From positions 1 through 64,000 of the forward strand of contig JAJDET010000308.1 of NCBI GenBank assembly GCA_029259655.1: DNA of 64,000 nt, read 5' to 3'. The first letter of the stretch is position 1. Each line of letters opens with the position of its first letter. The position numbers were made by a program, and so were the translations under genes. Source of the stretch: Planctomycetota bacterium (GTDB lineage: Bacteria > Planctomycetota > UBA1135 > GCA-002686595). Shown here piece by piece: positions 37,421-45,658 of the stretch. The notes below the pieces were generated by a model. It ran no database searches. It worked only from the letters and a program-made list of their open reading frames with translations, and was not told where the DNA came from.

Positions 37421-38220
37421 GCCGCGTCCCCCAGCCACAGGGCGGCCACGCCCAGGTCGTCGGTGTGCTTCCAGCCGCGCTCGACACAGGTCCGGCCGAG
37501 GAAACGGCTGCAGCGGCGCTGCACGAACGAGCCCCGCGTCGCGCGCACTTCGATCAGCTCCGCCAGCACGGCTTCGACCGCGATGGGACGCGTGCCGTCG
37601 GTGAACGAATCGGCGCCGTCGGTGACGAGCAAGATCAGGTCGTGTTCGGCGGGCGAGAACGCGAAGCGTTCGGGTGAGAAGCCGCGGCGGTGGTGGGTGC
37701 GGAGCACGCCCCCGTCGCACTGCACGACGGTCCGCGCACCGCGCGTCTGCGCCAGGTAGGCCGCTCGCCGGCGGCGGTCGAGGCCGTAGCTGGGATAGGC
37801 CGGCGCTCCGCCGGGGAAGCGCACGGTCCAGGAATCGACGCCGCCGCCGCGCCTGCGCGCCGCAACGCTCCCGTCGCCCGCGACCAGGACGTGCACGCGC
37901 TCTCCGTCGAACGTCGCGGTCATGAGCGTCGAGTCGAGCACCTCGGAGGCTTCCGGCTGCCGGAGCGCGTGTCCGAGCACGGCGCTCGCCATGCCCGCGG
38001 CCACGCGTACGATGCGGTCGCCGTCGAGCCGAGCACCGTGCTCGAGCAGCTCGCGCTCGGCAGCGCGCGCCAGGAGCCGCGGGCCGAGGTCGCCGTCATA
38101 GGAGGACGAGCAGCCGTCGACCACGATCGCGTGGGGCCGCCCGTCCACGGCGCCCGCCAGGGCGTAGTCCTGGCAAGCGCCGCGTCCGTCCTTCCCCGCG
38201 AACCAGGCGTCGGCGTGCAT
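37417..38220 (-). CDS. PP2C-family protein phosphatase
   Basis: This 267-aa protein has a PPM/PP2C core. Metal-binding motifs are ACQDYALAG (near 15), VVDGCSSSYDGDLG (near 35), VTDGADSFTDG (near 198) and HTDDLGVAALW (near 255). It should dephosphorylate Ser/Thr residues using two divalent metals. The gene lies 11 bp after the vWA gene and overlaps the kinase gene by four bases. That implies equal synthesis of phosphatase and kinase and a shared substrate, probably the vWA protein or an NAD enzyme encoded upstream. Confidence 0.87.
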   Translation of the reverse strand: MHADAWFAGKDGRGACQDYALAGAVDGRPHAIVVDGCSSSYDGDLGPRLLARAAERELLEHGARLDGDRIVRVAAGMASAVLGHALRQPEASEVLDSTLMTATFDGERVHVLVAGDGSVAARRRGGGVDSWTVRFPGGAPAYPSYGLDRRRRAAYLAQTRGARTVVQCDGGVLRTHHRRGFSPERFAFSPAEHDLILLVTDGADSFTDGTRPIAVEAVLAELIEVRATRGSFVQRRCSRFLGRTCVERGWKHTDDLGVAALWLGDAA

Positions 38221-38231
38221 CGCTTCCCGTT

Positions 38232-38963
38232 TCAGAAAGTGATGGCACCCGAGGCGCCGGTCCCGAGCGCCTGCGACTGGGCCGAGACGCTCTTCGAAAC
38301 GAAGCGGGCGAGCCCGGCCAGGGTGGCCTCGTCGGCCTTCTCGAGCTCGACATAGGCGTCGAAGCCCGCAGCGCGCTCGACATCCTCGAGCGCACTCCCG
38401 GCCCCGACGTTCACGCCGACGAGGATCGTGGTCAAGGACTCCAGCTTCTCCTCGACGCGGGCGCGTTCGATCGCCGCTCGGACGTCCTTTGCCGTGAGCT
38501 GCGAGGCGTTGTCGAGACCGTCGGTCACGACGAACACGATCGCGTTGCAGTCGAAGTCGCTCTCGAAGAGGTCCGTGCCGTAGCGCGACACCGCTTCGAT
38601 CCCGTTGTGCGCGGCATCGAAGAGCGCCGTGTTGGAGCCGACCTCGAGCTTGCCCGCGTAGCTCGCGGGCACGCACTCGGCGAGCTGCCGGAAACCGTGT
38701 ACTTCGCGCACGTCCTGCGCGAACGTCGTGTAGCGGAGCATCAGGTTGTCCGCGCGCGGCGAGCGCCGGCACGAGCGCACGATCTCCTGGACACAGGCCT
38801 CGATCTCGTCCTGGAAAGACGTGATGCTGGGGCTGGCGTCGGCCACCAGGCCGACCAGCGTGTACTCGGTCGCACCGAGGTCCTCGATGCGAGTGGCCGA
38901 GAACCCGTAGGGCGAGCCTTCGATGCGTCTCTTCTCGAGCTGGGCTTCGTCGAACAAGGGCAT
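38232..38963 (-). CDS. von Willebrand factor A (TerY-like) protein
   Basis: The 243-aa product starts at ATG 38963 after AAGGAG. The vWA fold carries a complete MIDAS: DASPS (in VGLVADASPSITSF, near 45), Thr in VGSNTALFDAA, and VVTDGLDNAS. It should bind a divalent cation and mediate protein-protein contacts. TerY proteins of tellurite-associated operons are vWA proteins encoded next to PP2C and kinase genes, as here, but no TerC/TerD/TerZ gene is in the window. No leader, so cytoplasmic. It links the NAD genes (14 bp upstream) with the phospho-switch genes downstream. Confidence 0.87.
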   Translation of the reverse strand: MPLFDEAQLEKRRIEGSPYGFSATRIEDLGATEYTLVGLVADASPSITSFQDEIEACVQEIVRSCRRSPRADNLMLRYTTFAQDVREVHGFRQLAECVPASYAGKLEVGSNTALFDAAHNGIEAVSRYGTDLFESDFDCNAIVFVVTDGLDNASQLTAKDVRAAIERARVEEKLESLTTILVGVNVGAGSALEDVERAAGFDAYVELEKADEATLAGLARFVSKSVSAQSQALGTGASGAITF

Positions 38964-38977
38964 GGCGTTCTCCTTTT

Positions 38978-39787
38978 CTAGGCGGCGCCCGCGAAGGCCG
39001 TGGTCGTGGACGTGCGCATGCCGGCGGCCTTCAGGTCGCGCACGAACTCGTCCGCCTGCGCCTCGAAGCCCGTCACGGGAGAGGAGGCGTCGGACAGGAG
39101 CACGAGCTTCTCGACGTACTTCGGATCCGCGAACTGGTGCGCGACGTCTCGCGCCGTGTTCGCGAGGCAGTGCGAGAGGGCCTCGCCGGCGAGCAGCACG
39201 ACGTCGGCCTCCTCGAGCGTGCGCACGAGTCCCGTGTTCACCTGCGTGGTCGGGTCCTCGGCGTCGGGCACCTCGGCCTGGACGGCGGAGAAGTGCTCGG
39301 TCCAGGGGTTGCTCCCCTTGGTGACGAACTCGGCCATCGCGAAGCGGTCCTCCCACTCGTGGATCGCGCCGGCGAGCGCGGGCCAGACGTTGTGGCCGTC
39401 GTCGCCGATCAGGCAGTGATAGGGCCAGATGACGTGCGGATAGCGACCGTCGGCCTCGAGCTTGTCCAGGTACGCCTGGCTGCGCTTCAGCGCCGACGGC
39501 TTGCGTGTCGTCCACGTGCCGTCGCGAACGTCCGACGCGCCGATCACGGTGAACGGAGCGGGCTCGTGGCCGTCCGCGTCGCGCCACCAGATCGGGTGGC
39601 TGATGTCGACCTTGCGGTGGCTGTCCAGCGTCACGTGGATGTCGGTCAGCCGATCGCGCAGGCGCATCACCATCGCGGCGAGCCGGTCCATGTCGGCCGC
39701 CGCGCCGGGGACGGAGAGCGAGCCCTCCGCGTGGCAAAAGTCGTTCTGCGGGTCGATGACGAGCAGGTGGATTCGTTCCTTCTTCAT
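38978..39787 (-). CDS. Nicotinamidase / isochorismatase-family hydrolase
   Basis: This 269-aa protein shows the nicotinamidase catalytic set: D in LLVIDPQNDFC (near 11), Lys in EFVTKGSNPWTEH (near 146) and the nucleophilic Cys in LAGEALSHCLANTARD (near 200). Metal ligands are in LDSHRKVDISHP. It converts nicotinamide to nicotinate and ammonia, the first salvage step. It is longer than E. coli PncA (213 aa), with inserted loops. ATG 39787 follows AAGGAG. It lies 30 bp after the NAD synthetase gene and 14 bp before the vWA gene. Confidence 0.88.
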   Translation of the reverse strand: MKKERIHLLVIDPQNDFCHAEGSLSVPGAAADMDRLAAMVMRLRDRLTDIHVTLDSHRKVDISHPIWWRDADGHEPAPFTVIGASDVRDGTWTTRKPSALKRSQAYLDKLEADGRYPHVIWPYHCLIGDDGHNVWPALAGAIHEWEDRFAMAEFVTKGSNPWTEHFSAVQAEVPDAEDPTTQVNTGLVRTLEEADVVLLAGEALSHCLANTARDVAHQFADPKYVEKLVLLSDASSPVTGFEAQADEFVRDLKAAGMRTSTTTAFAGAA

Positions 39788-39817
39788 ACCGTGTCTCCTT
39801 GTGTCGTCCGGTGCCGC

Positions 39818-40876
39818 CTAGGCCGCACCGCTGGTCGGCGGGTCGATCGAGGCGTTCGCCGCGCACCCGCCGGGGCGCGGTAGCTCGTCCGTCAAGAGGC
39901 CGCCCCGCACGAGGTCGGAGCGCACTCCGAGCGTGGGAACGGCCGGGTTGTGCTTGTGTCGCGTCACGCGCTCCATGTGTCGCGCGGCGCTGATCAGGGG
40001 GCCGACGAGCGCGGGCTCGATGCCGCGAAAGGCCGTGCTCTCGCGCGCGCTCCCGATGAGCTCGCGTTCCACCGCCCCGTCGTCGAACAGGACTCCGCCG
40101 AGCTCGTCGTCGAGGCGGCTCGTGCGCTCGATCAGGCCCGCGCGAACGTAGACGCCGGTGGCGCGATCGATCGCTCCGTAGAAGGTGTGCTCTCCGGGAT
40201 CGACCCCGAGGACCGACGCGATCTCCGTCTCGTCGTTGTGCTCCTCGCCCACGCCCCACAGGTCCGGAGTGGGCTGCGCGCGCAGGATCGAGGCCGGTAC
40301 GCCGAGGGCGCGACCGAGCTGGTAGACCTCGGCCTTCGACAGCATGGCGAGCGGATTCGTGTCGACCTCGCCGTCGCCGCCCTTCTGGTAGAAGCGCAGC
40401 CAGCGGTCCTCGCACTCGTTGCCGGTGCCGTGCCGGATCCCACCGCCGGCGAAGCGGTTGAACGCACGCCCGACCGGCGCGCGCAGCGTGGAGCGCACGG
40501 AGCCGAGGACGGTCGGGTCCTCGAGCACCCGCCGCTCGATCTCGGCGGCGGGGTGACCCGCGACTGCAAGGCTCTCGCGGACGGCGTCCGTCAGGCGGTG
40601 GAAGTAGTCGGTCAGATCGATGACCGCGAGCCGCACGCCGAACGCGTCGGCGACCTCGTGCGCGCGCTCGAGCGCTGAGCTGTCGCTGTCGATGCACGAG
40701 TGGACCGCGATGATCTCATCGGGGCCGAGCGCTCGCGCCAGCAGGCCGAGCACGACGGCGGAGTCGATGCCTCCGGAGACGTCGAGCTGCGCGCGGGCGA
40801 TGCCGCTCTCCTCGTGCAGCCGCCGCAGTGCGGCGACGCGATCCTCGATGAGTGCGTTGGTGTCGATGACGGGCAT
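39818..40876 (-). CDS. nadE: NAD+ synthetase, ammonia-dependent type
   Basis: The 352-aa enzyme amidates nicotinate adenine dinucleotide to NAD+ using ATP. The PP-loop is SGGIDSAVVLGLL (near 34-46). Substrate regions include GTGNECEDRWLRFYQKGGDG and VDTNPLAMLSKAEVYQLGRAL, with PTPDLW further on. There is no glutaminase (nitrilase) domain, so it uses free ammonia, which the neighbouring nicotinamidase releases. A C-terminal extension of about 80 residues is longer than in E. coli NadE. It lies 24 bp after the nicotinate phosphoribosyltransferase gene. Confidence 0.9.
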   Translation of the reverse strand: MPVIDTNALIEDRVAALRRLHEESGIARAQLDVSGGIDSAVVLGLLARALGPDEIIAVHSCIDSDSSALERAHEVADAFGVRLAVIDLTDYFHRLTDAVRESLAVAGHPAAEIERRVLEDPTVLGSVRSTLRAPVGRAFNRFAGGGIRHGTGNECEDRWLRFYQKGGDGEVDTNPLAMLSKAEVYQLGRALGVPASILRAQPTPDLWGVGEEHNDETEIASVLGVDPGEHTFYGAIDRATGVYVRAGLIERTSRLDDELGGVLFDDGAVERELIGSARESTAFRGIEPALVGPLISAARHMERVTRHKHNPAVPTLGVRSDLVRGGLLTDELPRPGGCAANASIDPPTSGAA

Positions 40877-40900
40877 GCCGGTCTTCCTTTCTCGAGTTTT

Positions 40901-42373
40901 TCAGGCGACGGCGCGGGCGATGCTGGCGAGCCGCTCGCTGCGCAATCGAGTCAACAGGGCGCGTGTCGCGAGCGTCGGCTCCACACGCGCGTCACCGCCG
41001 ACCGGAGGGACGCGCTCGATCACCTCGCGCGGTGCGTTCTCGTCCAGGAGCACCGTGCCGCGCGGGGCGCGCTCGCCGAGCTGTCCGACGAGCCCGAAGG
41101 CGTGCTCCGTCCCCGGCCGATCGGGGCGGAAGACGACCGGGTGACCCGGCAGGCTCGCCTTGCCCGGGTCGTCCGAGAACTTCATGGTGGGACGACCTCC
41201 GGTGACACCGAGCTTGTAGACCGCGCCGATCTCGCCGCGCGTCGGCAGCGGCACGTGCGGCGCGACGAGGCTCTGACCGACGAGGTAACGCAGGCGCGCG
41301 GCCGGCCACTCCAGGCGGCGCCGCAGTCCCTCGAACGCGGCGATGCGTTTCGCGTCGAGGCCTCCGCCGAGGACGATACCCGCGCAGGTCTCGTCGAGAC
41401 CGCTCGAGCGCAGCTCGCGAATCGTCGCGCGGAGATCGCTCGCCATCGTGGCCTCGCAGTCGAGGCGGACCGAGGCGCGGCGCTCAGGAGCTTCCCGTAG
41501 CGCGCGGAGTGCCGACGGCAACCCGCTCTCACGCGTCGAGTACGTGTCGAGCAGGTAGGTCACCTCGCCCGCGAGCGTGTCACGCGCGGCGGCGAAGGCT
41601 GCGTGGTCGCTGCCCCAGCGCTGTGCGTGCTCGTGTCCCGTGGTCCCGCCGGCGTTCAGCTCGAGCTCGCGCGCCCCCTCAAGGTGCGTCGTGGCGACGA
41701 GCCCGGCGTCCTGGGCCGCGGTGAGTGCGAGCTCGTGCTGCTCGAGCGTCGTCGCCGCGCGCAGGCCGGCTTCCAGCACGCGCGCCGGATCGCCGGCGGC
41801 GGCGAGCAGTGCGCGCGTTCTTGCGTGGACCGCGGCCATGTAGCCGTCCGGATCGACCGCGATGGGGAAGGGCGGTGCAACGCCCGCCGCGTCGATGGCC
41901 TCCAGTACGAGCTCGCGCTCGCTGTCGCAGGTGACCGAGCCGACGAGCTCGCCCAGCCGTTCGGGGGCGAGCATCGCCGCCGAGGCGACCTGGATCGGGA
42001 AGCGCAGCGCGACGACCGTCGCCTCGATCGTCGAGACGAGCGCGGAGGGTCCGGTGACCGTGAGGATCGGCTCGCCGGCGAGGAACCAGGAGCCCTTCGG
42101 GAGCGCGCGTACCTCGACTTCGCCGCCGAGCGCCTCGCGCTGGGCCTCGTCCACTCGCAGCCCCTGACTCGCGAGCCACTGGAGGTCGTTCGACTCCACG
42201 CGCGGCAAGAGCTCCCGCACCCGTGCTTCCAGGTCGAACGGAACCCAGAACGGTCCGCCCTTCCGGAAGCTGAAGACGAACGTCTCCCGCCGCAGCGGGA
42301 ACCCCGCCCGGGCCATGACCGGCTTGTACTTGTCCGTCGAGAGGAGCGACGCGTGCCGTATAAGAGTCTTCAT
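40901..42373 (-). CDS. pncB: Nicotinate phosphoribosyltransferase
   Basis: The 490-aa product converts nicotinate and PRPP to nicotinate mononucleotide. It begins MKTLIRHASLLSTDKYKPVM, matching the family start, with FSFRKGGPFWVPFDLE after it. It also has PLPTRGEIGAVYKLG and LGGGLDAKR, typical of the C-terminal half. ATG 42373 is preferred over GTG 42409, because a -10 element ends six bases before the ATG. That implies a leaderless mRNA starting at or near the A of ATG. It is the first gene of the NAD/triad operon. NadD, needed between this enzyme and NadE, is not in the window. Confidence 0.9.
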   Translation of the reverse strand: MKTLIRHASLLSTDKYKPVMARAGFPLRRETFVFSFRKGGPFWVPFDLEARVRELLPRVESNDLQWLASQGLRVDEAQREALGGEVEVRALPKGSWFLAGEPILTVTGPSALVSTIEATVVALRFPIQVASAAMLAPERLGELVGSVTCDSERELVLEAIDAAGVAPPFPIAVDPDGYMAAVHARTRALLAAAGDPARVLEAGLRAATTLEQHELALTAAQDAGLVATTHLEGARELELNAGGTTGHEHAQRWGSDHAAFAAARDTLAGEVTYLLDTYSTRESGLPSALRALREAPERRASVRLDCEATMASDLRATIRELRSSGLDETCAGIVLGGGLDAKRIAAFEGLRRRLEWPAARLRYLVGQSLVAPHVPLPTRGEIGAVYKLGVTGGRPTMKFSDDPGKASLPGHPVVFRPDRPGTEHAFGLVGQLGERAPRGTVLLDENAPREVIERVPPVGGDARVEPTLATRALLTRLRSERLASIARAVA

Positions 42374-42408
42374 GACCCTAATATCGGTCAGAATGACTCT
42401 TTTGTCCA
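42361..42408 (-). promoter_or_regulatory. Leaderless promoter with two abutting 21-bp dyads
   Basis: On the minus strand TGGACA (42408-42403), a 17-bp spacer and GATATT (42385-42380) form a promoter whose start would fall at the ATG (42373). Two dyads abut here, written on the plus strand: TAAGAGTC-N5-GACCCTAA at 42361-42381 and TATCGGTC-N5-GACTCTTT at 42382-42402. Both have a GTC-N5-GAC core and are exactly 21 bp apart. One lies over the spacer, the other over -10 and the start, ideal for repression. The NrtR-like product of the operon is the obvious candidate ligand. Confidence 0.7.
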
Positions 42409-42476
42409 CCCGGACCTGGATTCTCCTGGGTGGAGCCGCGCTAAACCCTTTTTTTCAAGTGGGTTGAGAGGACTGT

Positions 42477-42488
42477 GGGGAGCTCCCC
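42477..42488. repeat. 12-bp perfect palindrome GGGGAGCTCCCC
   Basis: This self-complementary site lies between the FG-GAP gene stop (42542) and the NAD operon promoter, both on the minus strand. It may help end the FG-GAP transcript. The nearby AAACCC-T7-..GGGTT (42443-42465) has its T-run inside the loop and is not a standard terminator. Confidence 0.3.
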
Positions 42489-42541
42489 CCAGGCCGGACG
42501 GCGGGAGCCGCGGCGCGGCCCCCTCCGTGACAGATCGGCTC

Positions 42542-44242
42542 TCAGTATCCGATCCGGGCCGCGAGCCCGTTCGACAGGGTCAGCTTGGACGGATCCCCCG
42601 GCTCCGGCGTGTGCAGGATCGCCTGCAGGTACACGACCACACCTGCGAGCAGGGGCTCCGCGGGGACCTCGAGCAACTGCCCGGACGTTCCCAGCACGGA
42701 GCCCAACGGGAACGGGAGGAAGTGCGGATCCGTCATCACGAGCTCGCCCGCGGGGAGGTCGATGGAGCCCGACTCGACGCCCCACATCAGGATGGACGCC
42801 GCTCCGGGATCGACCTCGATCCCCGCGATGCTGCCCTCACCCGGAACGAGCGGGCGCAGGAGATCGAGGTCCGGGGGAACCTCCCCTCCGCCTCCGCCCT
42901 CGGCAGCTTGCTGCGAGCCGTTCGCGGGCGACACGCTGGCCATCACGTCCGCGGCGCACGCGCCTCCGCCCCACGTCTTGCGCGTGAGCGAGAACAGGTA
43001 GGCCGCGCCGGAGTGCTGGAGCGGCCCGTCCACGTGTTGCGCTCCGACCAAGATGCGATCCTCGTAGACGGAGACGGCGGATCCGAACTGGTCGTCGTCG
43101 ACGCCGTCGGCCGCGCGCAGCTCGTTCTCGAGCTGCCAGTCCGCGAGACCGAAGATCCCCACCCAGCGAAAGGTGTAAGCCACCCCCACGCGGCCGGAGA
43201 GCGTCTCGTCACTGCGCGCACCGACGGCGATCCGGTTCTCGTCGATCGACACGGACCAGCCGAAGTACGCGCTCGGGACCGGTGCACAGGAGTTGAGCTT
43301 GTACTCCTTGTCGTACCACGGCGCCCCCGGGACCTCCTCGATGGCGTAGACGGCTCCGGCGTTCACCGCGGCCTCGTCGTCGCTCATCGCTCCGACGACG
43401 AGCCACCCCGGGGCTGCGTCGATCGAGTACCCGAACGCGGAGTTGGGTGCCGCGTCGCCCGCATACACCTTCTTCTTGTAGACGGCGTTGCCGCTCTCCT
43501 CGCGGTAGAAGTAGACGGTCCCCGCGCTCTGGCCGTAGGAGTCGTCGGAGGGGTCCCCGACGAAGAGCCTCGTGCCGAGCACCGCGACGGAATGGCCGAA
43601 GGCGATGCCATCGAACGGGAGGATCGTATCGAGGTGGCTCCACGCGCTCCCGCTCCGCTCGTACAGGTGCGCACGACCCCCGGGGGAGGCGCCGGGCTCG
43701 CCGATCAGGGCGAGCTCCCAGCCGAGCGCGACCGCACTCCCGAAGTGCGCGTGGTCCTGCGGGAGAATCGGCAGGATCGTCTCGGTGAGCTGGTAGTCCT
43801 GGCCCGAGAGCTCGTACACGAAGGCCGCGCCGGTGTTGTTCCCGAGCGTGTCGTCTCCCATGGCACCGACGATCAGTCGGCCGCTGTTGGCGTCGAGCGA
43901 GTAGCCGAAGAACCCGTCCGGCCCGTTGGGCGAGGAGAGGACTTGATGCTCCGACCAGAGCCCGCCGGACAACCGGTAGATCACCACCAGGCCCTCTCCG
44001 GGGTGCCCGACGGCGGCGTGGGTGCCGAAGATCTTCACGGCCGCGCCGGAGAGCGCGTGCGACCCCGTGCCGGGACGCTGCCAGCGCGTGAGGTGGCAGT
44101 GACCGCTGTCCGCGCAGCGCGCATCCACTTGCCAGGGGATCGGGATCTCGTTGGCCGAGCTCGCGGACGAGAAGAGGGAGAGGGCGATTCCGACGGCTGC
44201 GGCCCGGCCGAGGGCCGGGCGGCCCGGTTCGTTGGGCTTCAT
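42542..44242 (-). CDS. Secreted FG-GAP repeat protein
   Basis: The 566-aa protein has a signal peptide (..VGIALSLFSSASSA). About seven FG-GAP-like repeats of 50-55 aa follow, with patterns such as GFFGYSLDANSGRLIVGAMGDD, HFGSAVALGWELALIGEPG and QFGSAVSVYEDRILVGAQH. FG-GAP repeats form an integrin-like propeller that often binds calcium. The C-terminal part is a planctomycete-type beta domain ending LQAILHTPEPGD..LSNGLAARIGY, probably an export or sorting region. Ligand unknown. A decayed relative of this C-terminus lies at 59818-60000. Confidence 0.87.
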   Translation of the reverse strand: MKPNEPGRPALGRAAAVGIALSLFSSASSANEIPIPWQVDARCADSGHCHLTRWQRPGTGSHALSGAAVKIFGTHAAVGHPGEGLVVIYRLSGGLWSEHQVLSSPNGPDGFFGYSLDANSGRLIVGAMGDDTLGNNTGAAFVYELSGQDYQLTETILPILPQDHAHFGSAVALGWELALIGEPGASPGGRAHLYERSGSAWSHLDTILPFDGIAFGHSVAVLGTRLFVGDPSDDSYGQSAGTVYFYREESGNAVYKKKVYAGDAAPNSAFGYSIDAAPGWLVVGAMSDDEAAVNAGAVYAIEEVPGAPWYDKEYKLNSCAPVPSAYFGWSVSIDENRIAVGARSDETLSGRVGVAYTFRWVGIFGLADWQLENELRAADGVDDDQFGSAVSVYEDRILVGAQHVDGPLQHSGAAYLFSLTRKTWGGGACAADVMASVSPANGSQQAAEGGGGGEVPPDLDLLRPLVPGEGSIAGIEVDPGAASILMWGVESGSIDLPAGELVMTDPHFLPFPLGSVLGTSGQLLEVPAEPLLAGVVVYLQAILHTPEPGDPSKLTLSNGLAARIGY

Positions 44243-44448
44243 GGCGGGTCTCCAGTGGGTAGGGAGGCCCTGAACCGGGCCTCGCTCTCCCCCGTGCCGT
44301 TCCCTCCCGCCGCCCGACAGGGAAACGCGAAATACGCCGCCGACGAAGGAGAGCGATATGGTCGCTCATCGCCTCGCTTCGGGGCGGATGGCGCCTTTCG
44401 GAACCGGTGTGCTCTAGGCCACACTGGGGTCTCCGAGGACCACTCCCC

Positions 44449-44715
44449 ATGCGCAACCTGCACGTCTGGAAGCACCGCACCGAGGGCGGTGTCAAGCGCG
44501 AGGTGCGCGCCCATCTGTTTGCGGGCGTCTGGAAGATCGAGGCCAAGGCTTCGGACGAAGAGGTGTGGACGACCTATTCGAAGCCCCTGATGGAGGATCT
44601 GCTCGCGCTGCGCGGGAAGCTCTCCGACAAGTACCGGCGCAGTCGAATCCCGCGCGAGCACCTCACCGCCGTGGAGCGCACGATCCGCGCCCTCGGCGGG
44701 TCGTGGGAGGAGTAG
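44449..44715 (+). CDS. Small conserved-looking hypothetical protein
   Basis: The 88-aa product starts at ATG 44449 with GAGG upstream. It is basic and compact: MRNLHVWKHRTEGGVKREVR, a strand pair FAGVWKIEAKA, then a helix MEDLLALRGKLSDKYRRSRI and a final helix ending GGSWEE. No leader or membrane span. A DNA-binding or ribosome-associated role would fit the charge, but there is no recognised motif. It precedes an ABC exporter operon by 40 bp. A small hairpin (44351-44367) lies upstream. Confidence 0.65.
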   Translation: MRNLHVWKHRTEGGVKREVRAHLFAGVWKIEAKASDEEVWTTYSKPLMEDLLALRGKLSDKYRRSRIPREHLTAVERTIRALGGSWEE

Positions 44716-44755
44716 GGGGGTCGTCTCGACATCCCCGCACCACGCAGCGAAATCC

Positions 44756-45658
44756 ATGGAGAGCGTGATCCGGACCGACCGGCTCAGCAGGAACTACGGC
44801 CGCCGCGTCGGCGTCGACGGGGTCGACCTGGAGGTCGCAGCGGGGACGCTCTTCGGCTTTCTCGGTCCGAACGGAGCCGGCAAGACGACCACCATCCGGC
44901 TGCTGCTCGGCTTCCTTCGCCCGAGCGCCGGCCGGGCGAGCGTGCTGGGACTCGACTGCTGGCGCGACAGCCATCGCATCAAGCGCGACGTCGGGTACCT
45001 GCCGAGCGATCTGCGGCTCTACTCGTGGATGACGGGAAAGAGCGCGCTGCGCATCGTAGGGCGCGTGCGGGGACAGGATCTCCAGGCCGAGGGCCACGCG
45101 ATCGCGGAGCGCTTCGAGCTCGAGATGGACGTTCGCGTGCGCGCGATGTCGCGCGGCATGCGGCAGAAGCTGGGCCTCGTGCTCGCGCTGGCGCACCGGC
45201 CGAAGCTGCTCGTCCTGGACGAGCCGACCACCGGGCTCGATCCCCTGATGCAGGACGAGCTCGCGCGCGCGCTGACCGAGATGGCGGCGCGCGGGCACAC
45301 GGTGTTCTTCTCGAGCCACACGCTCAGCGAGGTGGAGGCGGTGTGCGATCGGGTCGCCTTCGTCCGACGCGGGCGACTCGCGGCCGACGAGACGATCGAG
45401 GGGCTGCGCCAGCGAGCGCGGCGACGCGTGACGATCACCTTCCGGGACGCGCAAGCTGCCGCCGCCGCCGAGCCGCCCGCGGCGCTCGTGGTCGAGGAGC
45501 GTCGCGACCGCCACTGGACGGGCGAGCTCCTGGGGGACGCGGGCTCGATTCGCGAGTGGCTGGCCCAGGAGCCCGTCGACGACTTCGTCGTGGGCCCGCC
45601 CGAGCTCGATGCGCTCTTTCGCTCCTTCTATCGAGACGGGGAGTCGACGCGGTGCTGA
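44756..45658 (+). CDS. ABC transporter ATP-binding protein
   Basis: This 300-aa ATPase has Walker A GPNGAGKTT (near 38), the signature region SRGMRQKLGLVLAL (near 130), Walker B LLVLDEPTTGLDP and the switch His in FFSSHTLSEVE. It is of the CcmA/DrrA type that powers exporters with separate permeases. The C-terminal 80 residues form the usual DrrA-like tail. Its stop overlaps the permease start (GTG 45652) by seven bases, so the two subunits are coupled. Substrate unknown. Confidence 0.95.
   Translation: MESVIRTDRLSRNYGRRVGVDGVDLEVAAGTLFGFLGPNGAGKTTTIRLLLGFLRPSAGRASVLGLDCWRDSHRIKRDVGYLPSDLRLYSWMTGKSALRIVGRVRGQDLQAEGHAIAERFELEMDVRVRAMSRGMRQKLGLVLALAHRPKLLVLDEPTTGLDPLMQDELARALTEMAARGHTVFFSSHTLSEVEAVCDRVAFVRRGRLAADETIEGLRQRARRRVTITFRDAQAAAAAEPPAALVVEERRDRHWTGELLGDAGSIREWLAQEPVDDFVVGPPELDALFRSFYRDGESTRC

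Noticed and set aside
36000-39000. Complete tellurite-resistance (Ter) cluster
   Set aside because: Only the vWA-PP2C-kinase triad resembles TerY-P; no TerB, TerC, TerD, TerZ or associated biosynthetic genes are seen.
35732-42373. NAD operon as an anti-phage NAD-depletion or NAD-restoring defence system
   Set aside because: No SIR2, TIR, ADP-ribosyl cyclase, PARP or other NAD-consuming effector is present, and the genes are metabolic and regulatory; salvage control is simpler.
42443-42465. Hairpin with seven T as a terminator
   Set aside because: The T-run lies in the loop between AACCC and GGGTT, not after the stem, so it is not a standard intrinsic terminator on either strand.
41603-44590. 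995-codon plus-strand frame across the pncB and FG-GAP genes
   Set aside because: It is antisense to two well-supported genes and crosses their promoter region; Arg/Gly-rich, no domain.
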